Source of the DNA: Xanthomonas translucens pv. cerealis | GTDB lineage: Bacteria > Pseudomonadota > Gammaproteobacteria > Xanthomonadales > Xanthomonadaceae | NCBI RefSeq assembly: GCF_006838285.1 | Contig: NZ_CP038228.1 | Coordinates: 2,728,001-2,792,000, forward strand | Direction of reading: 5' to 3' | DNA: 64,000 nt | Part shown: positions 1 to 9,240 of the stretch, in pieces | Layout: each line of letters starts with the position of its first letter | Numbering within the stretch: position 1 is the first letter of the stretch | Made by a program: the position numbers and the translations under genes | The notes under the pieces: generated by a model | Told to the model about the DNA's origin: nothing | Seen by the model: only the letters and a program-made list of their open reading frames with translations | Databases searched by the model: none

Positions 1-18
1 ATAAGCCGGGACGCCGGA

Positions 19-1434
<1,416 letters not shown>

Positions 1435-1589
1435 CTACACGGAAAAAGCCGATCGAGGCGCTCGTGTGGAGCGGGCCCGGCCGGCTTTTGTGCATTATCC
1501 GGGTTTTGGGTGACGCTCACCACCCCCTCGGCCGCTGCGTTCAGCGGCGCGACCGGCGCGACCGGCGTGGATGGCGCGGCGGCCGCCGC

Positions 1590-1775
1590 TCAGGAGCGGA
1601 CCCACCACAGCGCCGCCAGCCCTACCGCCACGGCCACGCCGCCGGCCGCACGCAGTTGCGCGGTTGGCATGACCAGCATCTGCTGCACCAGCCGCTTCCA
1701 CGCCTCCGGCGCGACCATCAGCACCAGGCCCTCGAAGACGACCATCAGGCACACCGCGGCGATCAGATCGTGCAT
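1590..1775 (-). CDS. DUF2065 small inner-membrane protein (YjeT-like)
   Basis: This is a 61-aa protein with two hydrophobic segments (about residues 5-22 and 40-57) joined by a short basic linker containing AWKRLVQQM. That two-helix pattern, the size, and the place between hflC and purA match the DUF2065/YjeT family. Its biochemical role is unknown. Context suggests co-transcription with hflK-hflC and perhaps a link to membrane-protein quality control, but that is inference from position only. Confidence 0.85.
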   Translation of the reverse strand: MHDLIAAVCLMVVFEGLVLMVAPEAWKRLVQQMLVMPTAQLRAAGGVAVAVGLAALWWVRS

Positions 1776-1834
1776 GGGATCTCTGGCAAGGGGGAAGGCG
1801 CGCCGCGCCGGGACTGGAGCACCGCACTGAAACC

Positions 1835-1862
1835 TGTGGGAGCGACTGAAGTCGCTCCCACA
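1835..1862. repeat. REP-like palindrome (12-bp perfect stem, TGAA loop)
   Basis: The arms TGTGGGAGCGAC and GTCGCTCCCACA pair perfectly around a TGAA loop. This is the same GTGG/GTAG-GAGCGRC motif found at 8.7-9.2, 22.8 and 26.4 kb. It lies in the gap between hflC and the DUF2065 gene. There is no U-tract, so it is better read as a dispersed REP/SMAG-like element than as a terminator, although as RNA it would form a stable hairpin. Confidence 0.8.
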
Positions 1863-1999
1863 ACAATCCGCATGCTGGGGCTATCCGGGTTGAGAATGCC
1901 TGAAGCGCCAGGCCGCCAGGTCGCATGCGACCGGTGACCTCGTACTTCGTTAGGGACCGGGACCCGCTCTTGCGAATCCCAAATCCCCAATCCCGGCCT

Positions 2000-2863
2000 C
2001 TATAAGCGCTCGCTCTTCAGGTACTGCAGGAACGGATCGTTCTTGTCCAGCACGATCACCGCGTTGCCGTCGGCCATCGCGCCGCGATAGGCCTCCAGGC
2101 TGCGGTAGAACGCGTAGAACGACGGGTCGGCGGAGCCGGCCTTGCCGTAGATGCTGGCGGCCTGCGCATCGCCTTCGCCGCGCAGCTTCTGCGCGTCGCG
2201 CTCGGCCTCGGCAACCAGCACCGTGCTCTCGCGGTCGGCCTGGGCACGGATGGTCAGCGCCTGTTCCTCGCCCTCGGCGCGCAGCTTGCTGGCTTCCTGC
2301 TTGCGCTGCGCGCGCATGCGCTCGTACACGTCAGTGATCACCTGGCTGTCGGTGGGCAGGTCGATCTGCTTGATGCGCAGGTCGGTGATCTGCATGCCCA
2401 GGGTCTTGCCGGCGGCATTGATCGCGCTCAGCTGCTGGGCGATCAGTTCGCTGCGGTCGCCGGACACCAACTGCTGCAGCGTGCGCGCGTTGATCTGGTT
2501 GCGCAGCGAATCGATGATGATCGGCGCCAGGCGCGCATTGGCCACCTTCTCGTCGCCGCCGGTGGCGCGGTAGAAGGCGCGCACGTCGGAGATGTAGCCG
2601 ATGGCGAAGAAGTCGACGCTGACGTCCTTCTGCTCGGCGGTGAAGTAGCGCGCAGGCGGCGTGTCCAGCACCTGGAAGCGGCGATCGAACACGCGCGAGG
2701 TCTCGTACGGCAACTTGAAATGCAGGCCCGGCTTGAGGTCGGCGCGCGCCACCCGGCCCAGGTTCAGCACCATCGCGGTCTGGTCTTCGCGCACCACGAA
2801 CACCGAGCTGAACAGCACGATCAGCGCCACGACCGCCACGCCCGCCCATAGGGAAATTCTCAT
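2000..2863 (-). CDS. hflC: HflC, regulator of FtsH protease (SPFH/band 7)
   Basis: HflC pairs with HflK in a large periplasm-facing inner-membrane assembly that surrounds and modulates the FtsH protease. The protein is 287 aa, with one N-terminal transmembrane helix (about residues 5-22), then a SPFH domain starting near VREDQTAMVLNLG and a long helical, Glu/Arg/Lys-rich stretch (about 170-235). The start ATG overlaps the hflK stop by 4 bases (ATGA), so the two are translationally coupled. Length and domain order match the family. Confidence 0.95.
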   Translation of the reverse strand: MRISLWAGVAVVALIVLFSSVFVVREDQTAMVLNLGRVARADLKPGLHFKLPYETSRVFDRRFQVLDTPPARYFTAEQKDVSVDFFAIGYISDVRAFYRATGGDEKVANARLAPIIIDSLRNQINARTLQQLVSGDRSELIAQQLSAINAAGKTLGMQITDLRIKQIDLPTDSQVITDVYERMRAQRKQEASKLRAEGEEQALTIRAQADRESTVLVAEAERDAQKLRGEGDAQAASIYGKAGSADPSFYAFYRSLEAYRGAMADGNAVIVLDKNDPFLQYLKSERL

Positions 2864-4005
2864 GGCTGCACCTCCTCACGGCCGTTCGGGCGCGCCGTGC
2901 GCTCCGGACTGCGGATACTCTCGGCCGGGCTGCTGGACAGCGACGGCATCAGGACCTCCTGTGGCAGCGTCGGCATGCCGCCGCTGGACGCGGGCGCGGC
3001 AGCGCCGGCACCCTTGCCGGCATCGGCCGGCATCGGCACGTAGATCAGCTGGCGGCCATCGCCGCCGATGACCTTGCGGTTCTCCGACAGCACCTTCTGC
3101 ACCGTCTCCAGCCACAGCCGCTTGCGGGTGACCTCAGGCGCGTTCTGGTACTGCTGCTGCAGCAGGGTGAAGCGCTCGGCATCGCCTTGCGCGCGGGCGA
3201 TCGACGCTTCCTTGTAGCCCTCGGCGACGGTGCGGGTACGCGCGGCCTGGCCGCGGGCTTCCGGCACCATCTTGGCGGCATAGGCCTGGGCCTCGTTGAT
3301 CAGCCGTTCCTTGACCTGCTGCGCGCCGTTGACCTCGTCGAAGGCCGGTTTCACTTCTTCCGGCGGGCGGGCGTCGGGCAGGGTCAGCCCGGTCACGATC
3401 AGGCCGGTGCGGTAGGCGCTGAGCGCGGCCTGCAGGCGGTCGCGCGCAGCGGTGGCCATCGGCCCGCGGTTGTTCAACACCACGTTGAGGTCGGCACGGC
3501 CGACCTGTTCGCGCACCGCGCTCTGCGCGGCTTGCTCCAGCACCTGGTCGGCGTTGCGCGAGCCGAACACGTACATGCGCGGGTCGTCGATGCGGTATTG
3601 CACGTTGAGCGAGACGCTGACGATGTTCTCGTCGCGGGTCAGCACCGGCACCTGGTTGCTGAAGGTCTTGATCTCCGTGGCGTTGACCTTGCGCACCGAT
3701 TCGATCGGCCACGGCAGCTTGAAGTTCGGTCCCGGCTGCAGGATCCGCGAGAACTGGCCGAAGCGCAGCACCACGCCGCGCTGCTGCTCGCCGATCAGCT
3801 GGAAGCAACTGAACAACAGCAACAGCACCACTGCCGCCAGCACCCAGCGGCCGATGTTGGCGCCGTCGCCGCCGAACAGGTCCTTCAACGGACCGGGCAG
3901 CCCACCCCACTTGCCGCCGCCATTGCCGCCACGAGGCTTCCAGGGATTGCGCACGTGATTGTCCGAGCCATCTCCGCCCTTGCCGCCGGGTGTATTCCAG
4001 GCCAT
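2860..4005 (-). CDS. hflK: HflK, regulator of FtsH protease (SPFH/band 7)
   Basis: This is the partner of HflC in the FtsH-associated membrane complex. The protein is 381 aa. A Gly/Asn/Lys-rich cytoplasmic N-terminus (residues 1-50) precedes a single membrane helix (about 52-71), a SPFH domain, a helical region and a low-complexity Pro/Ser C-terminal tail. The frame is open for another 59 codons upstream, but the ATG at 4005 gives the typical MAWNTPGG start and the upstream residues look unrelated. It is first in the hflK-hflC operon and divergent from the reductase gene at 4148. Confidence 0.95.
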   Translation of the reverse strand: MAWNTPGGKGGDGSDNHVRNPWKPRGGNGGGKWGGLPGPLKDLFGGDGANIGRWVLAAVVLLLLFSCFQLIGEQQRGVVLRFGQFSRILQPGPNFKLPWPIESVRKVNATEIKTFSNQVPVLTRDENIVSVSLNVQYRIDDPRMYVFGSRNADQVLEQAAQSAVREQVGRADLNVVLNNRGPMATAARDRLQAALSAYRTGLIVTGLTLPDARPPEEVKPAFDEVNGAQQVKERLINEAQAYAAKMVPEARGQAARTRTVAEGYKEASIARAQGDAERFTLLQQQYQNAPEVTRKRLWLETVQKVLSENRKVIGGDGRQLIYVPMPADAGKGAGAAAPASSGGMPTLPQEVLMPSLSSSPAESIRSPERTARPNGREEVQP

Positions 4006-4147
4006 GCATGCTCCAAGAAGGTAGGTGGCGGCGCGTCGGTGCGCGCCGGTCACCGTAAGTGAGTCGCCGATTCTACAAGATGGGGCAGATCCGTCGTTTC
4101 GAAAGGGTATCTTGGTGCATTCCTTCGTGCCGACCAAGGTGTTCGCG

Positions 4148-5152
4148 ATGTCGCTCCCCGCCCGCTTCCCTGCTTTCCGCATCCATCAGGACGATGCCGG
4201 CTACCGCGCCGCAGTCGAGCCGGTGGGGCTGGATCAGCTGAGCCCGGGTGAGGTGGTGATCCGCGGCGCCTGGTCGTCGGTGAACTTCAAGGACGCGCTG
4301 GCCGGCACCGGACAGGGCAAGATCCTGCGCCGTTTCCCGTTGGTGGGCGGCATCGACGTGGCCGGACACGTGGTGGCCTCCAGCGATCCGGGATTCAAGG
4401 AGGGCGATGCGGTGCTGGTCACCGGCTGCGGCCTCAGCGAGACCCGCGACGGCGGCTACAGCCAGTACGCGCGACTGGAGGCCAAGTGGGTGGTGCCGCT
4501 GCCGGCCGGGCTGAGCTTGCGCGAGAGCATGGTGCTGGGCACCGCCGGCTTCACCGCGGCGCTGGCGCTGCTGCGCCTGCTCGACAACCGGCAGACCCCG
4601 GAACACGGCCCGCTGTGCGTGACCGGCGCCACCGGCGGGGTCGGCTCGCTGGCGATCGACCTGTTCAGCCGCGCCGGCTTCGAGGTGCATGCGGTCAGCG
4701 GCAAGGCCGACCGCGCCGAGCACCTGAAGGCGCTGGGCGCCAGTCAGGTGCTGGGCCGCGACGCGCTGCAGACCAGGCGCCCTTTGGAGTCGGTGCGCTT
4801 CGGCGGCGGCCTGGACAACGTCGGCGGCGCGATGCTGACCAGCCTACTGGCGCAGACGGCGCCGTACGGTAACGTCGCCAGCGCCGGGCTGGCGGCGACC
4901 CCGGAGCTGGACATGACGGTGATGCCGTTCATCCTGCGCGGCGTGTCGCTGTTGGGGATCGGCTCGGCCGGCACCGCCCGCGACCTGCGCGACCGGATCT
5001 GGCAGCACCTGGGCAGCGACTGGAAACCGCGCCACCTGGACGCGATCTGCACCCGCGAGGTGGAGCTGTCCGGCCTGCCCGAGGTGTTCGCGACGATGCT
5101 TGCCGGGCAGTCGTTCGGACGCACCGTGGTACGGCTGGATCCGGCGGCGTAG
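4148..5152 (+). CDS. YhdH/AcuI-type NADPH-dependent quinone/acryloyl-CoA reductase
   Basis: This is a zinc-independent medium-chain dehydrogenase/reductase of 334 aa. An N-terminal GroES-like domain contains SVNFKDALAGTG and the FPLVGGIDVAGHV signature. A Rossmann domain follows with VTGATGGVGSLAID (about residues 155-170), which should bind NADPH. Family members reduce acryloyl-CoA or small quinones. The substrate here is not determined. The frame opens at 4025, but the ATG at 4148 gives the family-typical start shortly before FPAFRIHQDDAGYRA. It is divergent from hflK. Confidence 0.88.
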   Translation: MSLPARFPAFRIHQDDAGYRAAVEPVGLDQLSPGEVVIRGAWSSVNFKDALAGTGQGKILRRFPLVGGIDVAGHVVASSDPGFKEGDAVLVTGCGLSETRDGGYSQYARLEAKWVVPLPAGLSLRESMVLGTAGFTAALALLRLLDNRQTPEHGPLCVTGATGGVGSLAIDLFSRAGFEVHAVSGKADRAEHLKALGASQVLGRDALQTRRPLESVRFGGGLDNVGGAMLTSLLAQTAPYGNVASAGLAATPELDMTVMPFILRGVSLLGIGSAGTARDLRDRIWQHLGSDWKPRHLDAICTREVELSGLPEVFATMLAGQSFGRTVVRLDPAA

Positions 5153-5237
5153 ACGCTCCCGGAGGTGTGTGATGCGCACCGCTTTCCGGGTGCGCGCCGC
5201 TGCCACTACACTCGTGCTTCCAAGGGGGGGGAAACAC

Positions 5238-5621
5238 ATGGCACGCATCCTGATCGTCGACGATTCGCCGTCGCAGTTGCTCGGCATCCAGCGCATCGTC
5301 GAAAAGCTGGGACACGAAACGCTCACCGCCACCGACGGCGCGGCCGGCGTGGAAGCGGCCAAGGCGGCGTTGCCGGACCTGGTGCTGATGGACGTGGTGA
5401 TGCCCAACCTCAACGGCTTCCAGGCCACACGCACCCTGCGCCGCGAACCGAGCACGCAGCACATCCCGGTGATCCTGGTCACCACCAAGGACCAGGACAC
5501 CGACCGCATGTGGGGCATGCGCCAGGGCGCCCGCGCCTACATCACCAAGCCGTTTTCCGAGGACGAGCTGTCCGAGGTGATCGAGCAGGTGTTCAGTGGG
5601 GAGGATGGGCCGAAGGAGTGA
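5238..5621 (+). CDS. Single-domain CheY-like response regulator (PilH-like)
   Basis: This is a stand-alone receiver of 127 aa with no output domain. The acidic pair D8/D9, phospho-acceptor D52 (in LVLMDVVMPN), T82/T83 and K104 (ITKPF) are all in place, so it should be phosphorylated. Xanthomonas proteins of this kind are usually named PilH and act in twitching motility through protein contacts. There is no histidine kinase or pil gene beside it, so the partner is unknown. The ATG at 5238 follows a strong purine-rich ribosome binding site (AGGGGGGGGAAAC). Confidence 0.85.
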   Translation: MARILIVDDSPSQLLGIQRIVEKLGHETLTATDGAAGVEAAKAALPDLVLMDVVMPNLNGFQATRTLRREPSTQHIPVILVTTKDQDTDRMWGMRQGARAYITKPFSEDELSEVIEQVFSGEDGPKE

Positions 5622-5624
5622 GGC

Positions 5625-5680
5625 GGGGACCGGGGACCGGGGACCGGGGACCGGGGACCGGGGACCGGGGACCGGGGACC
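5625..5680. repeat. Heptanucleotide tandem array (GGGGACC x 8)
   Basis: Eight uninterrupted copies of the 7-base unit GGGGACC start three bases after the response-regulator stop codon. A degenerate inverted version (GGTCCC/GGATCCC units) lies at about 5812-5842, just before the cbpA stop. A related heptamer (GAGTCCC) is at 53524-53551. Arrays of this kind change copy number by slippage. No gene is read through it. Confidence 0.9.
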
Positions 5681-5845
5681 GGAAGATGGTGCCCGAGCGA
5701 AAATAGCCGTCGAGCGATTTGATGCGAAGAAGACCACTTCTTTGCAGAAAAAGCGGCCTTTTTGCAACTCCGAAGCAAGCAGAAATGCGGCGCACTTGCG
5801 AAGACCACCGGGTCCCGGATCCCCGGTCCCTGGTCCCGGCTCCTC

Positions 5846-6742
5846 TCAGACCACCTCACCGAACGCCTTGGCCAACCCCCGATACGCCTTGCGCTGCGCC
5901 TCGGTTTCCGGCGCCGGCGCCAGCACTTCCAGTTCCACAATCTGGTCGCCTGCCGGGGTACCCGGCAGGCCGCGGCCGCGCAGGCGCAGCTTGCGCCCGG
6001 CATCGGACTCCGGCGGGATCTTCAGTTCCACCGCACCGCCCAGGGTCGGCACGCTGATGCTGGTGCCCAGCGCCGCCTGCCACGGCGTCACCGGCAGGGT
6101 GTACAGGATGTTGAGCCCGTCCACCTCGAACTGCGGGTGCGCGGCGTATTCGATCTCCAGCAGCAGGTTGCTGCCGCCGTTGCCCTGCCCGCTCAGCCGA
6201 ATCACCTGGCCGGGGCGCACGCCCTTGGGCACGCGCACGTCCAGCTGGCGGCCATTGATGGTGATGCGCACGCTGTCGCCGCTGTGCACAGCCTCCAGCG
6301 GCACCGCCAGCTTGGCGCGGGTGTCGCCGCGCGGCGCCGCGCCCGCGCCCGCGCCGGGACCGGCGCCGACGCCGCCCTGGCGCGCGCGCTGCTGACGCGC
6401 GAACAAGCTCTCGAAGAAATCGCTGAAACCGCCGCCGGCGCCGCCGTTGCCGAACACTTCCTCGAAGTCGTAGCCCTGCGCACCACCGTAGTTGGGCGGG
6501 GCCTGGAACTCTTCGCCGGGCCGGTAGCCCTGCGCGCGCAGTTGGTCGTAGGCGGCGCGCTTGGGCGGATCGCGCAGCGCCTCGTAGGCCTCGTTGATGG
6601 CCTTGAACTTGTCCTCGGCGCCGGCCTCCTTGCTGACGTCGGGATGGTATTTGCGCGCCAGCCTCCGGTAGGCGGTCTTGATCTCGGCGTCGCCCGCGCT
6701 GGGCTCCACACCCAGGGTCGCGTAGTAATCCTTGAATTCCAT
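5846..6742 (-). CDS. cbpA: Curved DNA-binding protein / DnaJ-class co-chaperone
   Basis: This is a 298-aa type II J-protein. The J domain spans residues 1-70 with the HPD tripeptide at 33-35, which stimulates DnaK ATPase. It is followed by a Gly/Phe-rich linker (about 85-140) and two C-terminal substrate-binding beta domains with the ending typical of CbpA. There is no zinc-finger domain, which separates it from DnaJ proper. It lies 136 bp downstream of hspA on the same strand, so the pair is probably transcribed together from the heat-shock-like promoter at 7429-7456. Confidence 0.93.
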   Translation of the reverse strand: MEFKDYYATLGVEPSAGDAEIKTAYRRLARKYHPDVSKEAGAEDKFKAINEAYEALRDPPKRAAYDQLRAQGYRPGEEFQAPPNYGGAQGYDFEEVFGNGGAGGGFSDFFESLFARQQRARQGGVGAGPGAGAGAAPRGDTRAKLAVPLEAVHSGDSVRITINGRQLDVRVPKGVRPGQVIRLSGQGNGGSNLLLEIEYAAHPQFEVDGLNILYTLPVTPWQAALGTSISVPTLGGAVELKIPPESDAGRKLRLRGRGLPGTPAGDQIVELEVLAPAPETEAQRKAYRGLAKAFGEVV

Positions 6743-6878
6743 CCATCACCTCAAAAAGAGTCGGCCCGCCGCCTTGCGGCAACGGGCCGGTTGCATGCTG
6801 CGCACCATCGCCCGGCCATTCTACTGGCCGGCCGCGAAGGCGCGGCGACGCCGCGGCGTCGCCGGCGCGTGGTCGCGC

Positions 6879-7346
6879 TTACTGCACGATCGTGGCCCCG
6901 GTGTCGACCTGGATCCGGCGCGGCGTGCTCGCCGGGCGCTTGGGGATGCGCACTTCCAGCACGCCATGGTAGCCGGTGGCGGAAATGTTGTCGGGATCGG
7001 CGCTGTCCGGCAGCGCGAAGCGGCGGTGGAAGCTGCCGTAGCGGCGCTCGATGCGCGAGAAGCGCTCGCTGTCGGCGGCGGACTCGTTCTTGCGCTCGCC
7101 ACTGATCGACAGGATGCCCTTGTCCATCGACACCTCGATCTCGGACGGGTCGATGCCTGGCAGGTCGGCGTACAGCACGAAACGCTCGGCCTCTTCCTTG
7201 ATGTCCACGCGCGGCACCCACTGCGCGGTGACGACGGCCGACTCGTCGGTGCCGCCATTGGGGTCGAAGAAGCGGTCGAACACCTGCTTGATCTCGTTCT
7301 GGAAGGCGGACTGGGCCGGCAACGGGCGATAACGGACGATGCTCAT
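6879..7346 (-). CDS. hspA: Small heat shock protein, Hsp20/alpha-crystallin family
   Basis: This 155-aa ATP-independent holdase should bind unfolding proteins under stress. The alpha-crystallin domain spans about residues 45-138 and ends with the GVLEVRIPK signature. A C-terminal I-X-V anchor (RRIQV) is used for oligomer assembly in this family. The frame extends upstream, but the ATG at 7346 gives the Xanthomonas HspA-type MSIVRY start with a good ribosome site (CAGGAG). It is probably co-transcribed with cbpA. Confidence 0.95.
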   Translation of the reverse strand: MSIVRYRPLPAQSAFQNEIKQVFDRFFDPNGGTDESAVVTAQWVPRVDIKEEAERFVLYADLPGIDPSEIEVSMDKGILSISGERKNESAADSERFSRIERRYGSFHRRFALPDSADPDNISATGYHGVLEVRIPKRPASTPRRIQVDTGATIVQ

Positions 7347-7428
7347 CTCGTAGTCTCCTGCAACGTGAATGGGATGAACCCTGACGGGTGGTTCGCGGCG
7401 CCGGGCCAGGCCCGCCGCCATGCCTGCC

Positions 7429-7456
7429 AGATAGGAATGGGCCTGCGCTTTTCAAG
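7429..7456 (-). promoter_or_regulatory. Sigma-32-like heat-shock promoter for hspA-cbpA
   Basis: Read on the minus strand there is CTTGAA, 15 bases, then CCTATCT. The sigma-32 consensus is CTTGAAA, 13-14 bases, CCCATNT; counting the extra A of CTTGAAA the spacer is 14 and the -10 has one mismatch. Transcription would start about 75 nt before the hspA ATG. Its place directly upstream of two chaperone genes supports the call. Confidence 0.65.
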
Positions 7457-7515
7457 GGCCTTGACGCTGCCTTCCCATTCCGATTTCTAGACTCGATTCA
7501 TCCAAGGAGCCCGAC

Positions 7516-7998
7516 ATGCCCATCCAGCCCGGCGAACGCATTCCCGAAGTGGTCCTGCAACGCATCCGCGAGGGCGTGGAACAGGTGGACACGCGCAGCC
7601 TGTTCGACGGCCGCAACGCGCTGTTGTTCGCAGTACCCGGCGCGTTCACCCCGACCTGTTCGGAGAAGCACCTGCCCGGCTACGTCGAGCACTTCGAGGA
7701 ATTCCGCAAACGCGGCATCGAGGTGTACTGCATGGCGGTCAACGACCCGTTCGTGATGCAGGCATGGGGCACCAGCCAGCTGGTACCCGATGGCCTGCAG
7801 ATGCTGTCCGACGGCAACGGCGAACTGGCAAAGGCGCTGGGCCTGGAAATGGACGCCAGCAGCTACGGCATGGGCGTGCGTGCGCGGCGCTTCGCGCTAT
7901 ACGCCGAGGACGGCGTGGTGCGTGCGCTGTTCGTCGAGGCGCCGGGCGAATTCAAGGTCTCCGCCGCCGACTACGTGCTGCAGCATCTTCCCGACTGA
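7516..7998 (+). CDS. Peroxiredoxin, Prx5/thioredoxin-fold type
   Basis: This cytosolic thiol peroxidase has 160 aa. The peroxidatic cysteine C48 lies in PGAFTPTC, the Prx5 signature. A second cysteine at C72 (EVYCMAV) could be resolving, but is more often buried in this class. It should reduce hydrogen peroxide and alkyl hydroperoxides at the expense of glutathione/glutaredoxin or thioredoxin. The next gene, 35 bp downstream on the same strand, is a ferritin-like protein, which suggests an oxidative-stress/iron unit. Confidence 0.93.
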   Translation: MPIQPGERIPEVVLQRIREGVEQVDTRSLFDGRNALLFAVPGAFTPTCSEKHLPGYVEHFEEFRKRGIEVYCMAVNDPFVMQAWGTSQLVPDGLQMLSDGNGELAKALGLEMDASSYGMGVRARRFALYAEDGVVRALFVEAPGEFKVSAADYVLQHLPD

Positions 7999-8033
7999 TC
8001 TCCCTTCGCACATCACACAGGAACCGGCCAGCC

Positions 8034-8609
8034 ATGTCCAACAAGCCAGCCAACGACGCCAAGCCGCTGCAGCACACCGCCGGCCTCACCGATACCGCCA
8101 CGCTGCGCGCCAACGCGCGCCAGAGCATCGAAGACGGCGCGATCACCAAGAGCTACAGCGCCGACCGCGAGGCGGTAATCAAGATGCTCAACGATGCGCT
8201 CGCCACCGAATACGTGTGCGTGCTGCGTTACTACCGCCACTACTTCATGGCCTCGGGCATGCTCGCCGACGCGATCAAGGGCGAGTTCCTGGAGCACGCG
8301 CAGCAGGAGCAGGAGCATGCGCACAAGCTGGCCGAACGCATCGTGCAGCTGGGCGGCGAGCCGGACCTCAATCCCGACACGCTGACCGCGCGTTCGCACG
8401 CCGAGTACAAGGAAGGCGAAGACCTGCGCGACATGGTCAAGGAGAACCTGATCGCCGAGCGCATCGCCATCGACAGCTATCGCGAGATGATCCATTTCGT
8501 CGGCGACAAGGACACCACCACCAAGCGCATCCTGGAGCAGATCCTGGCCCAGGAAGAAGAGCATGCCGACGAGTTCTCCGACCTGCTGGAAGGGTGGATC
8601 GGGAAGTAG
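8034..8609 (+). CDS. Ferritin-like domain protein (bacterioferritin/Dps-like)
   Basis: This 191-aa four-helix-bundle protein carries spaced Glu/His pairs typical of a diiron site: LATEYVCVLRYY, then EFLEHAQQEQEHAHK, ENLIAERIAIDSY and AQEEEHADEFSDLL. These match the ferritin-like superfamily, with bacterioferritin as the nearest named relative. Its likely role is iron storage or protection from Fenton chemistry. The ATG at 8034 is preferred over the longer open frame because it starts the conserved protein after the peroxiredoxin stop. A strong terminator follows. Confidence 0.85.
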   Translation: MSNKPANDAKPLQHTAGLTDTATLRANARQSIEDGAITKSYSADREAVIKMLNDALATEYVCVLRYYRHYFMASGMLADAIKGEFLEHAQQEQEHAHKLAERIVQLGGEPDLNPDTLTARSHAEYKEGEDLRDMVKENLIAERIAIDSYREMIHFVGDKDTTTKRILEQILAQEEEHADEFSDLLEGWIGK

Positions 8610-8636
8610 GTCGCGCGATCGCCCGCATCGGCATCC

Positions 8637-8667
8637 AGCGCCCGGCACCTGCCGGGCGCTTTTTTTG
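8637..8667 (+). terminator. Intrinsic terminator after the ferritin-like gene
   Basis: The arms AGCGCCCGGC and GCCGGGCGCT enclose an ACCT loop and are followed by a run of seven T. It lies 27 bp after the stop codon of the ferritin-like gene and would end the peroxiredoxin-ferritin transcript. Confidence 0.92.
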
Positions 8668-8722
8668 TGGCAATCGCGACGGGGAGTTGGAACAAGGATC
8701 GGACGAGCCGGGCGCCCGCTCC

Positions 8723-8790
8723 CTGTAGGAGCGGCTTCAGCCGCGACAGGGTGCATCCGCAAGGCTTGTCGCGGCTGAAGCCGCCTACAC
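8723..8790. repeat. Inverted pair of REP units (REPIN-like)
   Basis: CTGTAGGAGCGGCTTCAGCC, continuing into CGCGACAGG, is followed 15 bases later by its inverted partner (TGTCGCGGCTGAAGCCGCC, then TACAC). Each unit begins with a GTAG tetranucleotide and contains a short GGCTTCAGCC stem. This head-to-head pairing is the REPIN/SMAG arrangement. Confidence 0.85.
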
Positions 8791-8816
8791 GGCCTGCGGA
8801 TCGCCTGCTGGGTGCA

Positions 8817-8898
8817 CTGTAGGAGCAACTTCAGCCGCGACAACGTCCGAAGCCGCAAAGCCCGCCGCTGCGCTCGTCGCGACTGAAGTCGCTCCCAC
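8817..8898. repeat. Second inverted pair of REP units
   Basis: A GTAGGAGCAACTTCAGCCGC unit and an inverted GTCGCGACTGAAGTCGCTCC unit ending in CAC flank about 34 bases. The two arms are diverged copies of the family (GTAG and GTGG types). It lies in the 630-bp gene-free stretch between the ferritin-like gene and pbpC. Confidence 0.8.
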
Positions 8899-8934
8899 GA
8901 GGATTCCACCGGCACCTTGCAGCTGCGAGGCCCC

Positions 8935-9022
8935 TTGTGGGAGGGACTTCAGTCCCGACTGCATGCAGGTTGGGAACATTCACCACTGCGCTCGTCGCGG
9001 CTGAAGACAGTTGCTCCTACAA
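8935..9022. repeat. Third inverted pair of REP units
   Basis: A TTGTGGGAGGGACTTCAGTC unit and an inverted GTCGCGGCTGAAGACAGTTG unit continuing CTCCTACAA flank a short spacer. It belongs to the same cluster as the pairs at 8723 and 8817. Confidence 0.75.
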
Positions 9023-9122
9023 GGGCATGCCTCTTCGCGCGTTTTCCTGGTTCGCAAGAAGAGCGCGACAGCATGTCGGCGCACGCTCGCAGCCCTCGCC
9101 TTTCGCAGGCACTGGAGCAGTA

Positions 9123-9164
9123 TTGTGGGAGCGACTTCCGTCGCGACGGAAGTCGCTCCCACAA
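9123..9164. repeat. Perfect 42-bp palindrome of the REP family
   Basis: Two 21-base arms (TTGTGGGAGCGACTTCCGTC plus G and its exact complement) meet with no spacer at TCGCGA. It uses the same GTGGGAGCGAC module as the nearby REP units. It ends 77 bp before the pbpC stop codon, so it lies in the 3' region of the pbpC transcript. Confidence 0.9.
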
Positions 9165-9240
9165 CACGCCTTCGACTGTAAGCAGCACAGTCGAATGTTC
9201 CATATCCCGCGTCGCGCGCGGGATCCGCGCGCAAGCGTAC

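Noticed and set aside
5625..5680. Tandem heptamers as CRISPR or replication iterons
   Set aside because: There are no spacers between units, and no dnaA or rep gene or AT-rich region is nearby.
8723..9164. Repeated short palindromes that could be taken for a CRISPR array
   Set aside because: Units alternate in orientation, vary in sequence and spacing, and there are no cas genes; they fit REP/REPIN elements.
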